From assembly GCA_051453625.1 (NCBI GenBank), contig JBOZIK010000001.1, forward strand, positions 107,310,467-107,374,466: 64,000 nucleotides of DNA, in the 5' to 3' direction. A program made the translations under genes and the position numbers. The notes beneath the pieces are model-generated. The model was given only the letters and a program-made list of their open reading frames with translations, ran no database searches and had not been told where the DNA came from. The DNA is from Welwitschia mirabilis (Eukaryota > Gnetophyta > Gnetopsida > Welwitschiales). Shown in pieces: positions 1 through 11,904 of this stretch (position 1 is the first letter of the stretch; each line of letters begins with the position of its first letter).

Positions 1-303
1 ACAAGAGGGATATCAATTTCTTTATCCAAAATAAAGAGTACTAAGTAAGAAAAGAGACACATGGAGCTAATAGGCTCTCTTTTAAGGTATACTAGGATTT
101 TCTTATTTCTCTTCAAAGCCTTAATTAATACCTTAAAAAAACTCCATCCTTTTAAGAGAGAAGGAGATTCTTACTAGTAGATAGATGAATGATATTGATA
201 TCGACTTACTTTCTAAAGGGAAGATCAAAAATGTGATCAATATATTTTACAAAGAAGGGGATGTGAAAGTGAAGGATATGGAAAGCTTTCAAATTATAAA
301 TAG

Positions 304-505
304 AAAGAAACCAGATCTTTATTTTAAAAAGATACTAGTTGATGACAAGGTCTTATATTAGATTAGAATATGTCTTGAACATCAAGAATCTTTTTAAACT
401 ATAGATAGAGGGAAATTAGATCTTTCTTTTAACAAGATCCTGGTTGATAATAATGTCTTTTATTAACTTAGAATATGTCTTAAACATCAAGAATTATATT
501 AATTC
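304..505. repeat. Diverged tandem duplication, unit about 100 bp
   Basis: The segment from about 304 to 400 (agaaagaaaccagatcttta onward) is repeated from about 405 to 505 (agagggaaattagatctttc onward). Both copies contain a gttgat core and end near aacatcaagaat. The copies differ at many positions, so this is an old duplication. No function is apparent. Confidence 0.7.
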
Positions 506-1379
506 ATATAAGCTAAACTATGTTACATTAAATTTCTAAAGCTACATCTGCAAAGAGAAAGTAGTAGTTTATGGTGCCATATTTTCTATGGTATTTCTTA
601 CTTGGATACCAATATATAATCCAATAGCAAATATGGATAGTTGCGAGGATTATTCTAATAATTTTTAAAGAATAAAAAAATCTACTAATAATTTTTTTTA
701 ATTTTGTGCTAGGTTGGGATACAAATCAAAAATATGTTAAAAGAAAAAAGTATTAAAAAAAAACTAAAGAAAGGAAAACTGAGGCTTACATATATAAGCA
801 TCTTTTCTATTATTAGAGGAGGATTCCATCTTAAATAGAAAATGGCTTGAATGGTTTTCCATTAATACTTTTTAAAAGCTCTTGAAAAAACTAGAAGTAA
901 CTCAAGTTTTAAATACGAAAGCATAAAAGTAAATAAACTATTGGACCCCATTTTTTAAAGAAAACTTTGCTATTATCATGAATTTTGAGGTACTTTCCAT
1001 TAAAAAAGGTGTAAAAACATGATATCTAATAGTGACTAATGGTGATTGATATTGACATGATGTGATTAGACTAGAAGACTTTTATGAAAGATACTTCTTG
1101 CACTAGATAGGAATTACATTATTTAGTTTTATTATTATGAGAAGTGTACTTATTTCATCTTTCTTCTCCATGATAAATGTGTGATTGAAGTAATAAATAA
1201 TGCATTAATCTATTAACATGATTAAATAACTTTGACCTCCTTCCAGTCTTTCATTTTCACTTCTCTTAATTTATTCATTAACTTGTAAAGACTCCTTTGG
1301 CTTTTTTTCTATCTAGTGTCATGGCTGCCTAATGGTGGAAAAGTGTTAGACTCTAACATGATTGTTAGAAGGTGGGGGA

Positions 1380-2085
1380 CCTCTTTAAAATTCATGTTAT
1401 ATTCCTTACTCCTCCTTTTTCCCATCATCATATACCCTTTTTATGCTCCAAAAGTATTCTTTCGTCCTTTCATTTTTACCTACTTTCATCCTTTTTCCTG
1501 CTTAAAGCTTTCTATTTTTAAATTTTCACTAACTTTCATGCCTTGAATGTGGAATACTAACTTCCTTCATCTCATCCTATGTTAAATTGTATTTCCAAGG
1601 AATAGAATCTCCCAAGTAATTACTAAATTCCATGCTAAGGCAATGGAACTTAGTATTTCTTTCTTTTTTCACTTTCAATCAAGGAGTATCACCACTATAA
1701 TAATAAAAAAGGTATCTCTTCCTACTAAAGAATTTTTCCTTACTTCTTTTATTTTAGCATATTTACCATTGACTACCCACTCTCCTTCTTAGCTAAATCC
1801 ACCTTTTCTTTTTTTTTTTTTTTGTTAAACCTCTCTTCTTATTTGTTTCATTCTTTTAATTTTATCTTTTTTCATTTTCCTGTTTCTTCCATCATCATGA
1901 TTGTTTAAAAACCTCTTTCACATTCCTCTTTTTTACCTTTCTTCTCATTTTTTACATCCTTTTTATTTTGCCTTTTACCTTTTCACATTCCTCCCATTTT
2001 TAGGATTGCTTGGAAACCTCTTCCACATCCTACATGTGGAAGAGACCATCTTCATCATATTGTTTCATAAGCTAGGCATGTAATC
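1380..2085. other. Pyrimidine-rich tract on the plus strand
   Basis: This is a long stretch dominated by C and T on the plus strand, including a run of T near 1808-1823. Read on the minus strand it is purine-rich and encodes lysine- and glutamate-rich pieces interrupted by stops, which could be a decayed gag region of element E. Short hydrophobic open frames on the plus strand follow from the T-rich composition and are not taken as genes. Confidence 0.4.
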
Positions 2086-2360
2086 ATCTCTCTCCTATCC
2101 TCTTGGCATAGTAAGACATTGTTAGTTATAGATAAATAGAACACGAGCAAAGAATTCTCATTTAGTAGATGGAAAAAAATTTAGCTATCTTTCCTCTAGA
2201 GGTTTAGGTTAAATTCAAGATTTAAGGAATTTATTCTTAGTTGATGGAGTTAACTTCTAGTAGAACAATATTTATTATTTAGCTATTTCCTCTTCTTCCA
2301 TCCATTCTCATTTCTTCCTTACTCCCTCATATCCTGTTTTCCAATTCCTTAGCCTCTTCT

Positions 2361-2404
2361 ATGCTTTAGGCATGAAATCCCTAATTTTAACATGCCTAAA
2401 GCAT
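2361..2404. repeat. Perfect 14-bp inverted repeat (hairpin)
   Basis: The left arm atgctttaggcatg (2361-2374) is the exact reverse complement of catgcctaaagcat (2391-2404), with a 16-nt spacer. A perfect 14-bp stem stands out in such decayed sequence. It could be a stem-loop in the element E transcript or the remnant of a small inverted-repeat element. Confidence 0.7.
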
Positions 2405-4181
2405 GAGTCTAATTTCCTCCTATTACTAGTACATGAAAGATAGCTATTACCTCTTTTTCTAGCCTCATTCCTCATCACTTAATTCCATCCTGATATCTTC
2501 CCTCTAGTTAGGATCCCTTTTTAGCTACTTTCTGTTCCCATTCTCCTTCTTGTTAAAGCTAGCTCATCAGTGTCTTGTTGAATTCTTTATCTCCTCTTAT
2601 ATAGCTTTATTATCAAAAAAAGAATGTCAAGATTATATCATATCCTTAGAAAATGCCAAAATAAAGTGATCCTACTCATGAAATTACACCATAGGTTGAG
2701 TACTATCCTAATGATTAAGAAGTAACTACTATTTAAATAAGGTAATTCTGTTTATTACCATCAAGGGCTAGTTATGTCTCTTAATGTTTTTACCTCAATC
2801 TTTAAGAAGTTATAATAACATGAGTCCATATATAATTTAAAGATAACATCAATATATTATCTAAATCTACTACCATAGTTTCTTTCATTTTTTCATATTA
2901 ATAACTCGTATTTGCTCTCAAACTAGAGAGGAATTATTTCACTTTCTCTCTTACTTCTTGATCCTTACATCTAGACATTCTATTTCTAGCTATCTTCTAT
3001 TCTTATAATGTTAAAATTTAACTAGATGTTTTCCTTCTAATGCCTAGATAATAGCATTAGCTTTACATGAATAGTACTCTTTGTAATGTAAGTTAGCTAA
3101 TGGCATATCTGCTTTGTGAAGAAGAATAAGAGAGAAGATCCTCCTTTATTTATAGACTATCTTTTAAGAATTCATCTATGAGTTTTTCTTAAGTTCAAAC
3201 ATAATTGTTGTTCTTCTTATGTGTCTAAGTCTTTTAGTTATCTTCTTCTCTTAAGTCTGGGAAGAACTATATGTACTCTCTACTTATTTCTTCTAAGGAA
3301 ACAATGATGTTTTCATAGATAATAATTTTTTAATTATAAGAAAGTTTCAATTTTTTTTTCATACTCTAGAACTTACAATTTTTAGGCAAATTAGAGAGTT
3401 TATTAAGGATGTTACTTAAGGTAACCTCTATTTTTTAAGGAAGGGATAGCCTTTGTCTCATCATTACTAGTGGAAATTCACTTCTTAAGTATATCCTTAT
3501 TTCCTTCTCTAACAATTCTTACTTATGTTTGCTCTATTCTTAGAAGGAGATTCATTTAGAACCTTTATTCTAAAACCTAAATACCTATGCCATATTTTTT
3601 ATCATAGATATATTGGAGTAACTTAGAGGATACCTTCTTATTTTGAAACTTCTTCCTTTTTCTTATTCTTTATCTGTTTTCATTTTTTTATCCTCTATTT
3701 CTAAATATTGCTTCACTAAGCTTGTCTCATGTAATATAATATTTTTTTAGTTACTATATATCTTAATAGTTTGTTTCAGATAGCTAATTCCTAGTAGTCC
3801 TCCAAAATAAGTCTAGGTTGGCTCATCATAAAAAGAAGATGTTTTTGTTCTTTCCATGCCTATGAAAAGGAATTTACATTAATAATAATTAAAATATATT
3901 TTATTATTAGGTCATAATACCTTATATCTAAAGAAATTAATCATATTAAATTAAGGAATGATAATAATTCTATAATTTTCTTAGTTTATTCTTTCTTGGG
4001 ATTATCTTATGATAAAAATCATTTTGTATACTTAGGAGGATATGTATCTGTTTATTATTGTATCTCTATCTAAAATACTTATATTAGGTACTAAATTAGT
4101 GTTTAATTTCATTTAAACAAATTATACATGAGTGTTTGAACTTTCTTATGATCATGAAAGAATGACATTAGTATTGCCTTA

Positions 4182-5632
4182 TCATAACATGTAAAAGAAT
4201 TGACATTGAGATCAAGTAGTTTAGGCCAATTTAGCTTAGGAAAGATAATGAATTAATTATTTTATCATAAAATTATGTATTCCATTAGTTTTAGTGTTAA
4301 TCATGAAATTATCCACTTTGTGATGGTAAATTTAGGTACTTATTTAAATATTAGAGCATAATACAAAGATGAAGGTAGTCTTACAGAAAAAATTGACAAC
4401 ACTAATGACTTGTATGATAGAATAAACCATCTCCAACATCAGTTGCTAAATTTACCCTAGAGTTAAATTTAAATTATAGTTATGGACTCAAATAGTTATT
4501 TTATCTAAGTTAGACATGATCTTCAGTGACACATGACAATGATGCTCAAATATCATGACAATTATGTAATATATAAGTAGTAGTAACATGATATTGAAGT
4601 GGAAATGACTTATGATAGTGGCAAGTGGTGGTGGTATTATCACACATGATGATAGCATTAGATATAAGTGTCTATACTTAAGGCCATATGTTAAAACTAT
4701 TATGATGATTTTCCACCTAATATTTTATGATGGAGATTCCCCCTAATGCTATAGAACAAGGAATCTTAACAACTCCACCTAATGCTACAGGATGAATATT
4801 CCATTTAATGCTATAGAATAGAATCTTATTCACCTATAAGCTAAAGTAATTTAATCATCCCAACTCTAGATCCCAATATAAAAAGGGTTTAGCTCCTTCA
4901 TTGTATTTATTTCTTTCTGATATGTAAAAGCTTCATAATGTTGGGGTAGTAGAAAATCTCTAGCATGCCATTCTAAGTCATCCACTTGGAAGCAAGCTAG
5001 CCTCAATGATAGCTAGATGTTTGATTATAAGTCTTAGTCTTTCTCCTTTTATTTATTGTAGCTCCTTTATTTTAATAAAAAATTAGTATCTATTTCTTGA
5101 TTGTAAGTATGATTAGCTTCATACTTAGAGTACTTGTATTGAAGATGCTTAAAATACCAAGTTATTCATGTTTTTAGTGAATCCATCTTGTGCATATTTT
5201 TATTTATAATATAGTTTTATTTGATTAATACCAAATTTTACTTTCTACTTTTCATACTCACAAGTAGGCTGTAAAGAATCTAAGTGATGAAGGATCTTAA
5301 CACCACTCATGTATAAATGTGATTATATCACCATGATCTAAACTAAAATGAACTTGGTAATTTAAAACTTATTTTGAAACTTATATTATATCACTAAATG
5401 AATGTCTTTCTCTTAACTAAACATCGATGTCAATTTAGAGTGCTTAGTTTACTTCCATACATTTATCATTATAAGTCTCTTTTATCACTATTTATTAAAT
5501 TATAGAGTTTTGTAAACTTCTTTGCAAAACTATTTTTCTGTGTTTTACTATTTATGTTATCTCCAACAACCCTATGGAAGAATGATACTGGGTCCTTATC
5601 TATTTTAATTTAAGTTTGATTTTTCATGAACA
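4182..5632 (+). repeat. Element A 5' LTR
   Basis: It aligns end to end with 62280-63664, for example at the GATGAAGGTAGTC block and the AACTCCACCTAATGCTA block. It begins tcataacatgtaaaag, where the family start is TGATAACATG, and ends CATGAACA directly before the PBS. The TATA box is at 4877-4886. The length of 1451 bp compares with 1385 bp for the 3' copy, so the copies differ by several indels and insertion was not recent. Confidence 0.85.
4877..4886 (+). promoter_or_regulatory. TATA box in element A 5' LTR
   Basis: The sequence TATAAAAAGG lies in the second half of the LTR, where the U3/R boundary is expected. The related LTRs of element B have TATAAAGG (26918-26925) and TATAAAAG (56294-56301) at the equivalent place. 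Confidence 0.6.
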
Positions 5633-5635
5633 TAT

Positions 5636-5662
5636 TTTTGGCATCTTTTTTAAGGATGGTGG
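5636..5662 (+). promoter_or_regulatory. Element A primer-binding site (decayed)
   Basis: A few bases after the LTR end lies tttttggcatcttttttaag, then gatgg. It lines up with the Athila-type tRNA primer site TTTTGGCGCCGTTGCCGGGGA but has lost most of the GC core. The position next to the LTR and the intact site in the relative B support the call. Confidence 0.55.
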
Positions 5663-6244
5663 CATGATAGTAGGAAAAAAGTTTTTTTATTTATTCCATT
5701 TTAGCTAGTTATACTTTTCTTTTATTTCTAGTGGTTGGTGCTAGTTCCTTTCAATGTTATACAAACTAGTCCTTTTCCTCCCTTTTCTTTGAATTTCTTT
5801 TATATACTTGCTAGTGATGGATATTGGTTCATTTCTAGTGAAACTGAATTTGGATCAGCTCTTTTTGATTTTCATTAAGTTTTCTAATCCTAACCAAGGA
5901 ATATATTATTACAGAGATTTTTATGGTTAGCTAGTTTTGTAGGTTTTACTGGTAATCTCTTTGGATGAAAGATAAAGCAAGAAAGAATAAAAAAATTAAC
6001 TTCAATTGATGAAAGAGACAAAATTCCTCTTTTTTCTATAGGAAAAAATTAGTTTCAAGTTTTTTAATAGATAGATTTTAATTTCAATTCTAGAAAAAAT
6101 TTTGAAAAAAGAAGAAACCCTATATATTATAGTTTATCCTTTGTAGAGGTATATTTTGCATTTAAGTGTTTCCTTTTTTATCAATTTTTTTGTACTATCA
6201 TTTTTCTAATTTTTATGCATTGAACATGTGATGGTTTAGGACAT
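5663..6244 (+). other. Element A untranslated leader
   Basis: This is T-rich sequence between the primer-binding site and the first gag-like residues. Nothing else was recognised in it. The equivalent stretch of element B is 27687-28470. Confidence 0.6.
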
Positions 6245-7234
6245 CTAGTGAGAACTTCATCTAACAACAATATGAAATTAAGGAACACTAATAATAATGT
6301 AGAAAGACATCCATCAAGAGCCAATTCCCAAGGAACTCATGAGCATAACCGGAATGATCCTTACACTCCTTAAAACCTCCATTATGGAAATGTACCTTCA
6401 CTGTCTAATGATGAATTCTTAGAATAACTAAAATCCCATTTTTCCAACCAATCATCACCTCATCACCCAAGACAATTCTTTTCTCAAATTCTAAGATAAC
6501 TCTATTCCCAAAACTAGTCCAATTTTTATAATAACATTTAAGCTAGGCAAACTCTTAAAGGTGACCTATAACCCCAATGTATAAGAACATCCTCATATTA
6601 TGCAATTCCCATCGGTATGTAGATTAGATTTTAAGGTGTTATCTATACAAATCCTTCCATACTTTCATAGCTTACAATCAAAAGATCCATACTTTCATCT
6701 CAAGAAATTTGAGAGTGTCTTTCAGATGCTCTAAGTCTAATCTTGTTTTCCTTTGTATTAAAAGAAAAGAAAAAGCCTAGCTTTACACCTTGAAAATCTT
6801 TCTATTAGAACTTAGGCTAATTTAAATAAGCAATTAATTTCTAAATTTTTCCTAAGCCACAAAACTAACATTTTATAACATAAGATGATAAACTATCAAC
6901 AAAAAGAACATGAGATAGTCTCTCAAACATGAGAAAGGTTCAAGGGTCTATTACAAAAATGCCCCTAACATGGCTTTAAACTAGATAGAATCATTAGATT
7001 TTTTATGAGGGATTATGTTCAAATAATAGGAACTTCATAAAAATAATTAGTAGGGATAGATTATTTAACTTAGATATAAACAAAGTTTGCAATTACTTAG
7101 AATTTATAACATGAGATTAGGAACTATTCCTACTCAACTTGACGATAAAAAATACCTACCACAACAAATGAGAAAAATGAGATAGTAAAGAATACTAAGA
7201 AGCCTTTTTCTACCTATGAAGATCCTTTACCATT
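6245..7234 (+). pseudogene. gag: Element A gag, 5' part (Athila-type capsid pseudogene)
   Basis: Translated across frames, the region gives an asparagine- and proline-rich N terminus (NNNMKLRNTNNN followed by a basic region) and then capsid-like sequence. The clearest block is FYEGLCSNNRNFIK near 6999-7040, followed by FNLDINKVCNYLEF, which matches the conserved C-terminal gag motif of Athila elements (FYEGL, then a hydrophobic alanine- and leucine-rich helix). Gag forms the virus-like particle that packages the element RNA. At least ten in-frame stops and several frameshifts make it non-functional. It stops at 7234, where element B inserted, and the reading resumes at 57043. Confidence 0.75.
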
Positions 7235-7705
7235 TGTTAACATGCAAAGATTAACATTTAAACTAAATTTATTTAAGTAATTTAGCTTAGATGAAGACAT
7301 TAAAATAGCCGTTTTATCATATAAATATGTCTTTTTCCTTTTTTAACATGATTTATGAACTTATCACTTTTTCATGACATTTTTAGGTTATTTACTACAT
7401 TCTCAAGGACATGCTAAAAGTTGAAGATCATTTAGTAGAAAACATATGCACTTCCATCTAGGTCACCAACCCCATTAGTCTTTTAAAGCAAAATAGTTCA
7501 CAAGCTACATTATGTAATTATGATAAAAAAGTAATTAAAATGTAGTCATGGGTTTAGTTAGTTATCACATTAAAAAAATATCTATCATTCTCAATGGCAT
7601 GTGATGATGGGACGGAAAAACATAGTAACAACATGTAATAGTGATACATGAGCTGATATTGTAGACACATGGCAATAGGATCAGTTGATAGAAGCATCAT
7701 GATAC
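7235..7705 (+). repeat. Element B 5' LTR, left part
   Basis: It aligns with the start of the 3' LTR (55707 onward): TGTTAACATG at both starts, then TTTAGCTTAG and the shared block GGACATG(G/C)TAAAAGTTGAAG. It breaks off at 7705, where element D begins, and continues at 26773. Confidence 0.85.
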
Positions 7706-8461
7706 TGTTGCAGTATGAATTTATGTAATCTTAAAGTCCTTTAGGTAAATCTGTAAATTATATAACTTGTAGAAAACACATGCTAGTATAGATGAGCATT
7801 CACTCAAATGTTATAATCCCAATGAAGGCACTAGGCTCAAAGTTAGAGAATTAATTTCGAAAGGTAGTTTTTGGTCTTTTATCTTTTGCTGACTGAAAGT
7901 AAATAATACAGTAAATGCAATGCAAGATGAATAGAGATGNNNNNNNNNNTATCGTAAGGACTAGCTTCTAGCCTTTCTATCACAAAGACTATCTTCTCTA
8001 TAACTTATATCAATTAAGAAGAGCATTCAACTAATCCTTAACGAACATAAACTATGAGATCTACCAAGTAGAATATGTAATATATAATATGGAATTGAAA
8101 TGCAAACCTAAATTAACAAAGGTTAACCTTAATAAAGGTTGCCCTTATGATTTAAATAAATCATAGAATTATTATCTACTATGACCAACTTAAACCATAA
8201 GGGACATTCACAGAATTAGAATGAAAAGAGTAATTGTACTAATTCAAAAGAACTTTACATCCCCTTTCAGTAGTATAACACCACCTCAATGAAAGAGACT
8301 TAGCCTAACATCAAGGAAACCCCTTTCTATAGCCACTAGATGGACCACATATCCTTTAAGCTTCTATCATAAGCATATTAAATACAAAAGATGGTCTGGA
8401 AGTGAAGGAGGCTAGGATATTTATAGTTTTATAATGAAAGTTCTAGAATCATAACCCTAGG
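7706..8461 (-). repeat. Element D left LTR, outer part
   Basis: It matches 24697-26187 (apart from the gap artefact there): AAGTCCTTTAGGTAAA, GAGTTAGAGAATT, TTTTGGTCTTTTATCTTTT, TAAGAAGAGCATTCAACTAA. It ends at ccctagg (8461), where CACTA-1 starts. The uninterrupted copy continues cctaggtattggtgaag, which here resumes at 18829. Confidence 0.85.
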
Positions 8462-8800
8462 CTGCTACAAAAAATATAGGCTTTTAAGGCGTTTCTAAAA
8501 TGTCTTAAAAAGTCTTAAAAAATGCCTTAAACTTATTTAAGGCATTTCTTCATAAAACGCTTTAAAAAACCTTGCCTTAATAGGCTTAAAAGTCATTTCT
8601 AAGGCGTTTTAATAAAAATGCCTTAAAAGACCTTTTGAAGCGTTTTCTAGCAAAATGTCTTAAAAGGCCCCTTAATATCTGTTTGAGGTGTTTCTGTAAA
8701 AAATGCCTCAAAAGGCCTTTTGAGGTGTTTCTTCAAAAAATGCCTCAAAAAGGCTTGAAACCATTTTTTGACATTTTATCAAATAAACAACTCAATAAAA
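8462..8800. repeat. CACTA-1 left terminus and subterminal repeats
   Basis: After the terminus there are many short units of TTAAGGCGTTTCT or its inverse AAAATGCCTTAAAA in alternating orientation, e.g. near 8486, 8503, 8540, 8598, 8619, 8657, 8702 and 8740. Arrays of this kind are the transposase-binding regions in CACTA elements. The 61-residue open frame across the array comes from the repetition and is not a gene. Confidence 0.8.
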
Positions 8801-11485
8801 AAATTAATAAATCATTATGATTAATGGATTTCATGATTTAGCATTCTTTAGCATGAAAAGGGCACTCGTTTTATTCCATTTCTACAAAATCAATTTCATT
8901 TTAGTTATACTCAAATATTACAACTGCATTACTTTTGTTCTTGAGGTTTTATACAAGTAAACATATTTGAACATAAATAACAAGGTGGCGTTTGCCATGT
9001 TTTCTAATATCGTGTGAGACTTAATCTATCATATTTTTTGAAAAAGGCCATGGTGCTAATTCTTTGGACTTCCAAATTCCCCTAAAATCCTAAACAACAC
9101 TTATCTTTAACAAAAGTAATCTTTTTTTTAAAAATAATTTAACATTTGTTTTAAGATGATGCACTGTAAAAAATAAGAAAACATTTGATGGCATTAGTAT
9201 CACTTTTTTAATTGCACTTATACATGAGCAAAAAACATCTAGAATGAATGGACAATGCAATAAACATACTTGATGGCATAAAATTAATTGAATCAAAATG
9301 AAATATAAACAACTAAAGCAAAGGTAATGAAATGAAAACACTCATAGGAATAAAATTAAAGGTAGAAGTAATAAAACTAATATTGTCAAAATATAAGGGA
9401 TAAAAAAATGTTATCTTAGAAGATATGTCATTTTATAGAAGCATAAGCTATCTGTTCTCAAAAGTGAAATTGCACTCTTCATCATGTTGGACTTAGTTGA
9501 AATCACCAGTAAAGTGCCAAGTGCCTTTTAAGAGGATAGTTATCAAGTCTTTTTAGAGTGGAATACTCATCCTCACATGAAAGAAGATTGGACATTCAGC
9601 ACAAAAAGTCGAGGATTAAATAAATTCAAGTTAACTCATACTCATTTTTTAAAGGATGAATGTCTGTGAGATGAGCATTATCATTACCATCCATTTAAAT
9701 AAGATAATGTAAGGGTTGTCTTCGCAAATCCAATTTTAATGGTTCTTTTTTTTTTTTTTTTTTGGTAAACATTTAGCCTTAGCATGCAATGACAAAAGGA
9801 CAAAATATAAAATTGGAAAGTAAAAAGGCTATAAATAATGTCCAAAGGAAACATTATTTTTATGTACCCTGCAAGGAAAAAAGAAATAAGAAGAAAAAGC
9901 AAATGCTTCTAGGAAGTGAGCCTAGAGTCAACATAGAAGCTATAATATAGGACATGTAAGCATACAGTCAACCAAGAAGCTAAGTTACAAGGCATCTTAT
10001 GTTTCTTTGTAAAATGAATGTCAAAGGATTATCTTGAGAAACCTACATTTACTAAGAACTTAAGCTTTTCACCACTTAGATGAATGCTAAATATAATAAC
10101 TCAATTAGGATTTCTTAAGTTGAGAAATGGTCAGCTTTTCTTTTTGGATTAGTAATAATAGTTTTTCCACATAATCACCATTTTTATGTAATTTAAACCA
10201 GGAATTTTATGCTATGATTTGATAGATGAAAGTAATAACAAATCTTCTAATTACCTATGATCTAAAAATGTAAATCTAAAAAGTGGATGTCGTCCTTTTC
10301 TTATTCTACTTATTCTAGGGAAATTCCACCAGAAATATGCTTAACTGAACATATGAATAGACAGTGTAAAGAGATCTAATTTCCTAAAGAATGCTAATTA
10401 AGAGATTTTCCAAAGGCATGTAAAACTTATTGCTAGTCTTGTACTAATCAATGGGAATATTTTGAGGGTTTCTATGCTGCCTAACATTAGCACATGAGTC
10501 AAGGAGAAATATGGAAATGCAAGTGGAGATAAACAACATAGAAATGTTCATTGTTTCCCTCTTTGACATGATAAGTAAAACACTTTTTACATCCCTGCAA
10601 GTGGTGGCTTCAAGATGAGTATTTGTGAAGCAGTGAAAATTTTTCACGTTTCCTTTTATTGCCTTTGCTTTAAGTCCCGCTCTCTAATGGAGACTAGTGC
10701 ACTGCAATGCACATGTTTGAGATGAAGATCATTACCCCACTAATGCTAGTTTGATGCTCATCTCTTATAATCCACATTACCAAAGGACTCTACCATTTTG
10801 TGCTTTATCCACTTGAAGGGAAAAAAGGGTACTCTAAACAATTTTTTTATAAAAGAAAATGGATCAATCACATTTGTTTAGTGTACATAAAAATATTTTT
10901 ATGTATCACATGCAACTTGGTTTACCTTACCCTGCAAGGAAACATTTAACACTGATAGAAAAGAGAAATAAGAAGGAAAATACACAAAAAAAGAAAAGAA
11001 GAAAAAAACATTTTTACTAATAAAACTTCATCAAGGACAAACTTTATATTGATGCCATTTGTAAAAATGATGACCTTAAAACTTGGTAATTTAAATCTTC
11101 TCTATCTTATGCATTACAACCAAAATTGGAAAAACATTGCAACTTAAAGTTTTAAATCTTTCATTAAGTTTGCTTTTACAACTTGAGTGCTTCTAAACTT
11201 TAGCAATAGTATCTAACAAAGTTTCTAATGAGGAGTCAGAGGGAGGATGTGAATGTCAAAAAGGAAAGACATCTCTTTATCATTTATGTATACCTGCTCT
11301 TCAAATTCAGTAATGCAGACTATGTGCCTCCCTTTGTTGTGACATAGTTTTCATGAATTCCATTATTTTCTTCCTTTCTCATCCCTTGATCATGGGTTTT
11401 ATAGTGTGTTTCACAAATTATTTTCTACCATAAGCACATTCCTAAAAGTCCTATGATGTCCAATTTTTTAAATTTAAAATTGGTT
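8801..11485. other. CACTA-1 internal sequence without recognised gene
   Basis: This is AT-rich sequence. Short open segments occur on the minus strand near 9090-9341, 9684-9902 and 10444-10647, none of which I recognise. The second overlaps a poly-T run and the third has no family motif. It may be intron or flank of a captured gene. Confidence 0.35.
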
Positions 11486-11608
11486 CTATAAGATAAATTT
11501 TAGTTCTGTAACACGAATTGTTAGCTCTTCCATGCCTTCATTGAAGTGTTCTATTTTGATTGGCAATGTTGGAACTCCATTATGTATTATAGCATATTTT
11601 TCTTCCAT
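11486..11608 (-). other. Unrecognised open segment, possible captured exon
   Basis: The minus strand reads 40 codons from an ATG to TAG with codon-like composition (MEEKYAIIHNGVPTLPIKIE followed by HFNEGMEELTIRVTELKFIL). The mixed polar and hydrophobic composition is unlike the surrounding low-complexity frames. I do not recognise the family. It may be an exon picked up by CACTA-1 or a chance open frame. Confidence 0.25.
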
Positions 11609-11656
11609 TGGCAAATATTTTGTATTCTTCCAAATTGGCTAAGATTAAGATAGACT

Positions 11657-11904
11657 TGCACCTTCCATTTTAACTAAAATGCAAATATTTCTATACATCA
11701 ACATTCTCGAAGTTGTTAAAAAGTGGTTCTATCAGTGATTCATTTATAGTCTCTTTGAAAGGATAACGTGGCTACTAGAGATCAGCTATAAAAATCTAAC
11801 TTATTAAGGAAACTTCTTGAAGGTGAAGTCTACTTTCTTCGATTCTTGTTCAAGCAAAGAAAGGAGAAGTATCTCTAGAGATCAACTTTAATCCTTTCGT
11901 AACA
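11657..11904. repeat. Copy 1 of a 250-bp duplication inside CACTA-1
   Basis: It matches 13416-13666 at roughly nine of ten bases, from TGCACCTTCC to TTCGTAACA. Shared blocks include CTCTTTGAAAGGATAACGTG and CTTCTTGAAGGTGAAGTCTA. Copy 2 is an isolated contig between two N gaps. Confidence 0.85.

Larger units (their letters stand above)
1..4176 (-). other. Outer host sequence, probably the body of LTR element E
   Basis: No coding region was recognised on either strand. The sequence ends at the target-site duplication of element A, so it and 63670-63765 were contiguous before A inserted. The other side carries a primer-binding site and an LTR edge in minus orientation, so this stretch should be the leader and gag region of that element read right to left. 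Minus-strand translation gives lysine- and glutamate-rich pieces with many stops, but no zinc knuckle or protease motif. The assignment to E is an inference from position. Confidence 0.4.

Noticed and set aside
1316-2083. Plus-strand open frames rich in Phe and Leu
   Set aside because: They follow from the pyrimidine-rich composition of the tract and have no motif.
5636-5662. Functional primer site for element A
   Set aside because: The GC core is lost. It was kept only as a decayed site by position.
8480-8800. Regularly spaced short repeats that could suggest a CRISPR array
   Set aside because: Units alternate in orientation, spacing is irregular and they sit at a transposon end. They are CACTA subterminal repeats in a plant genome.
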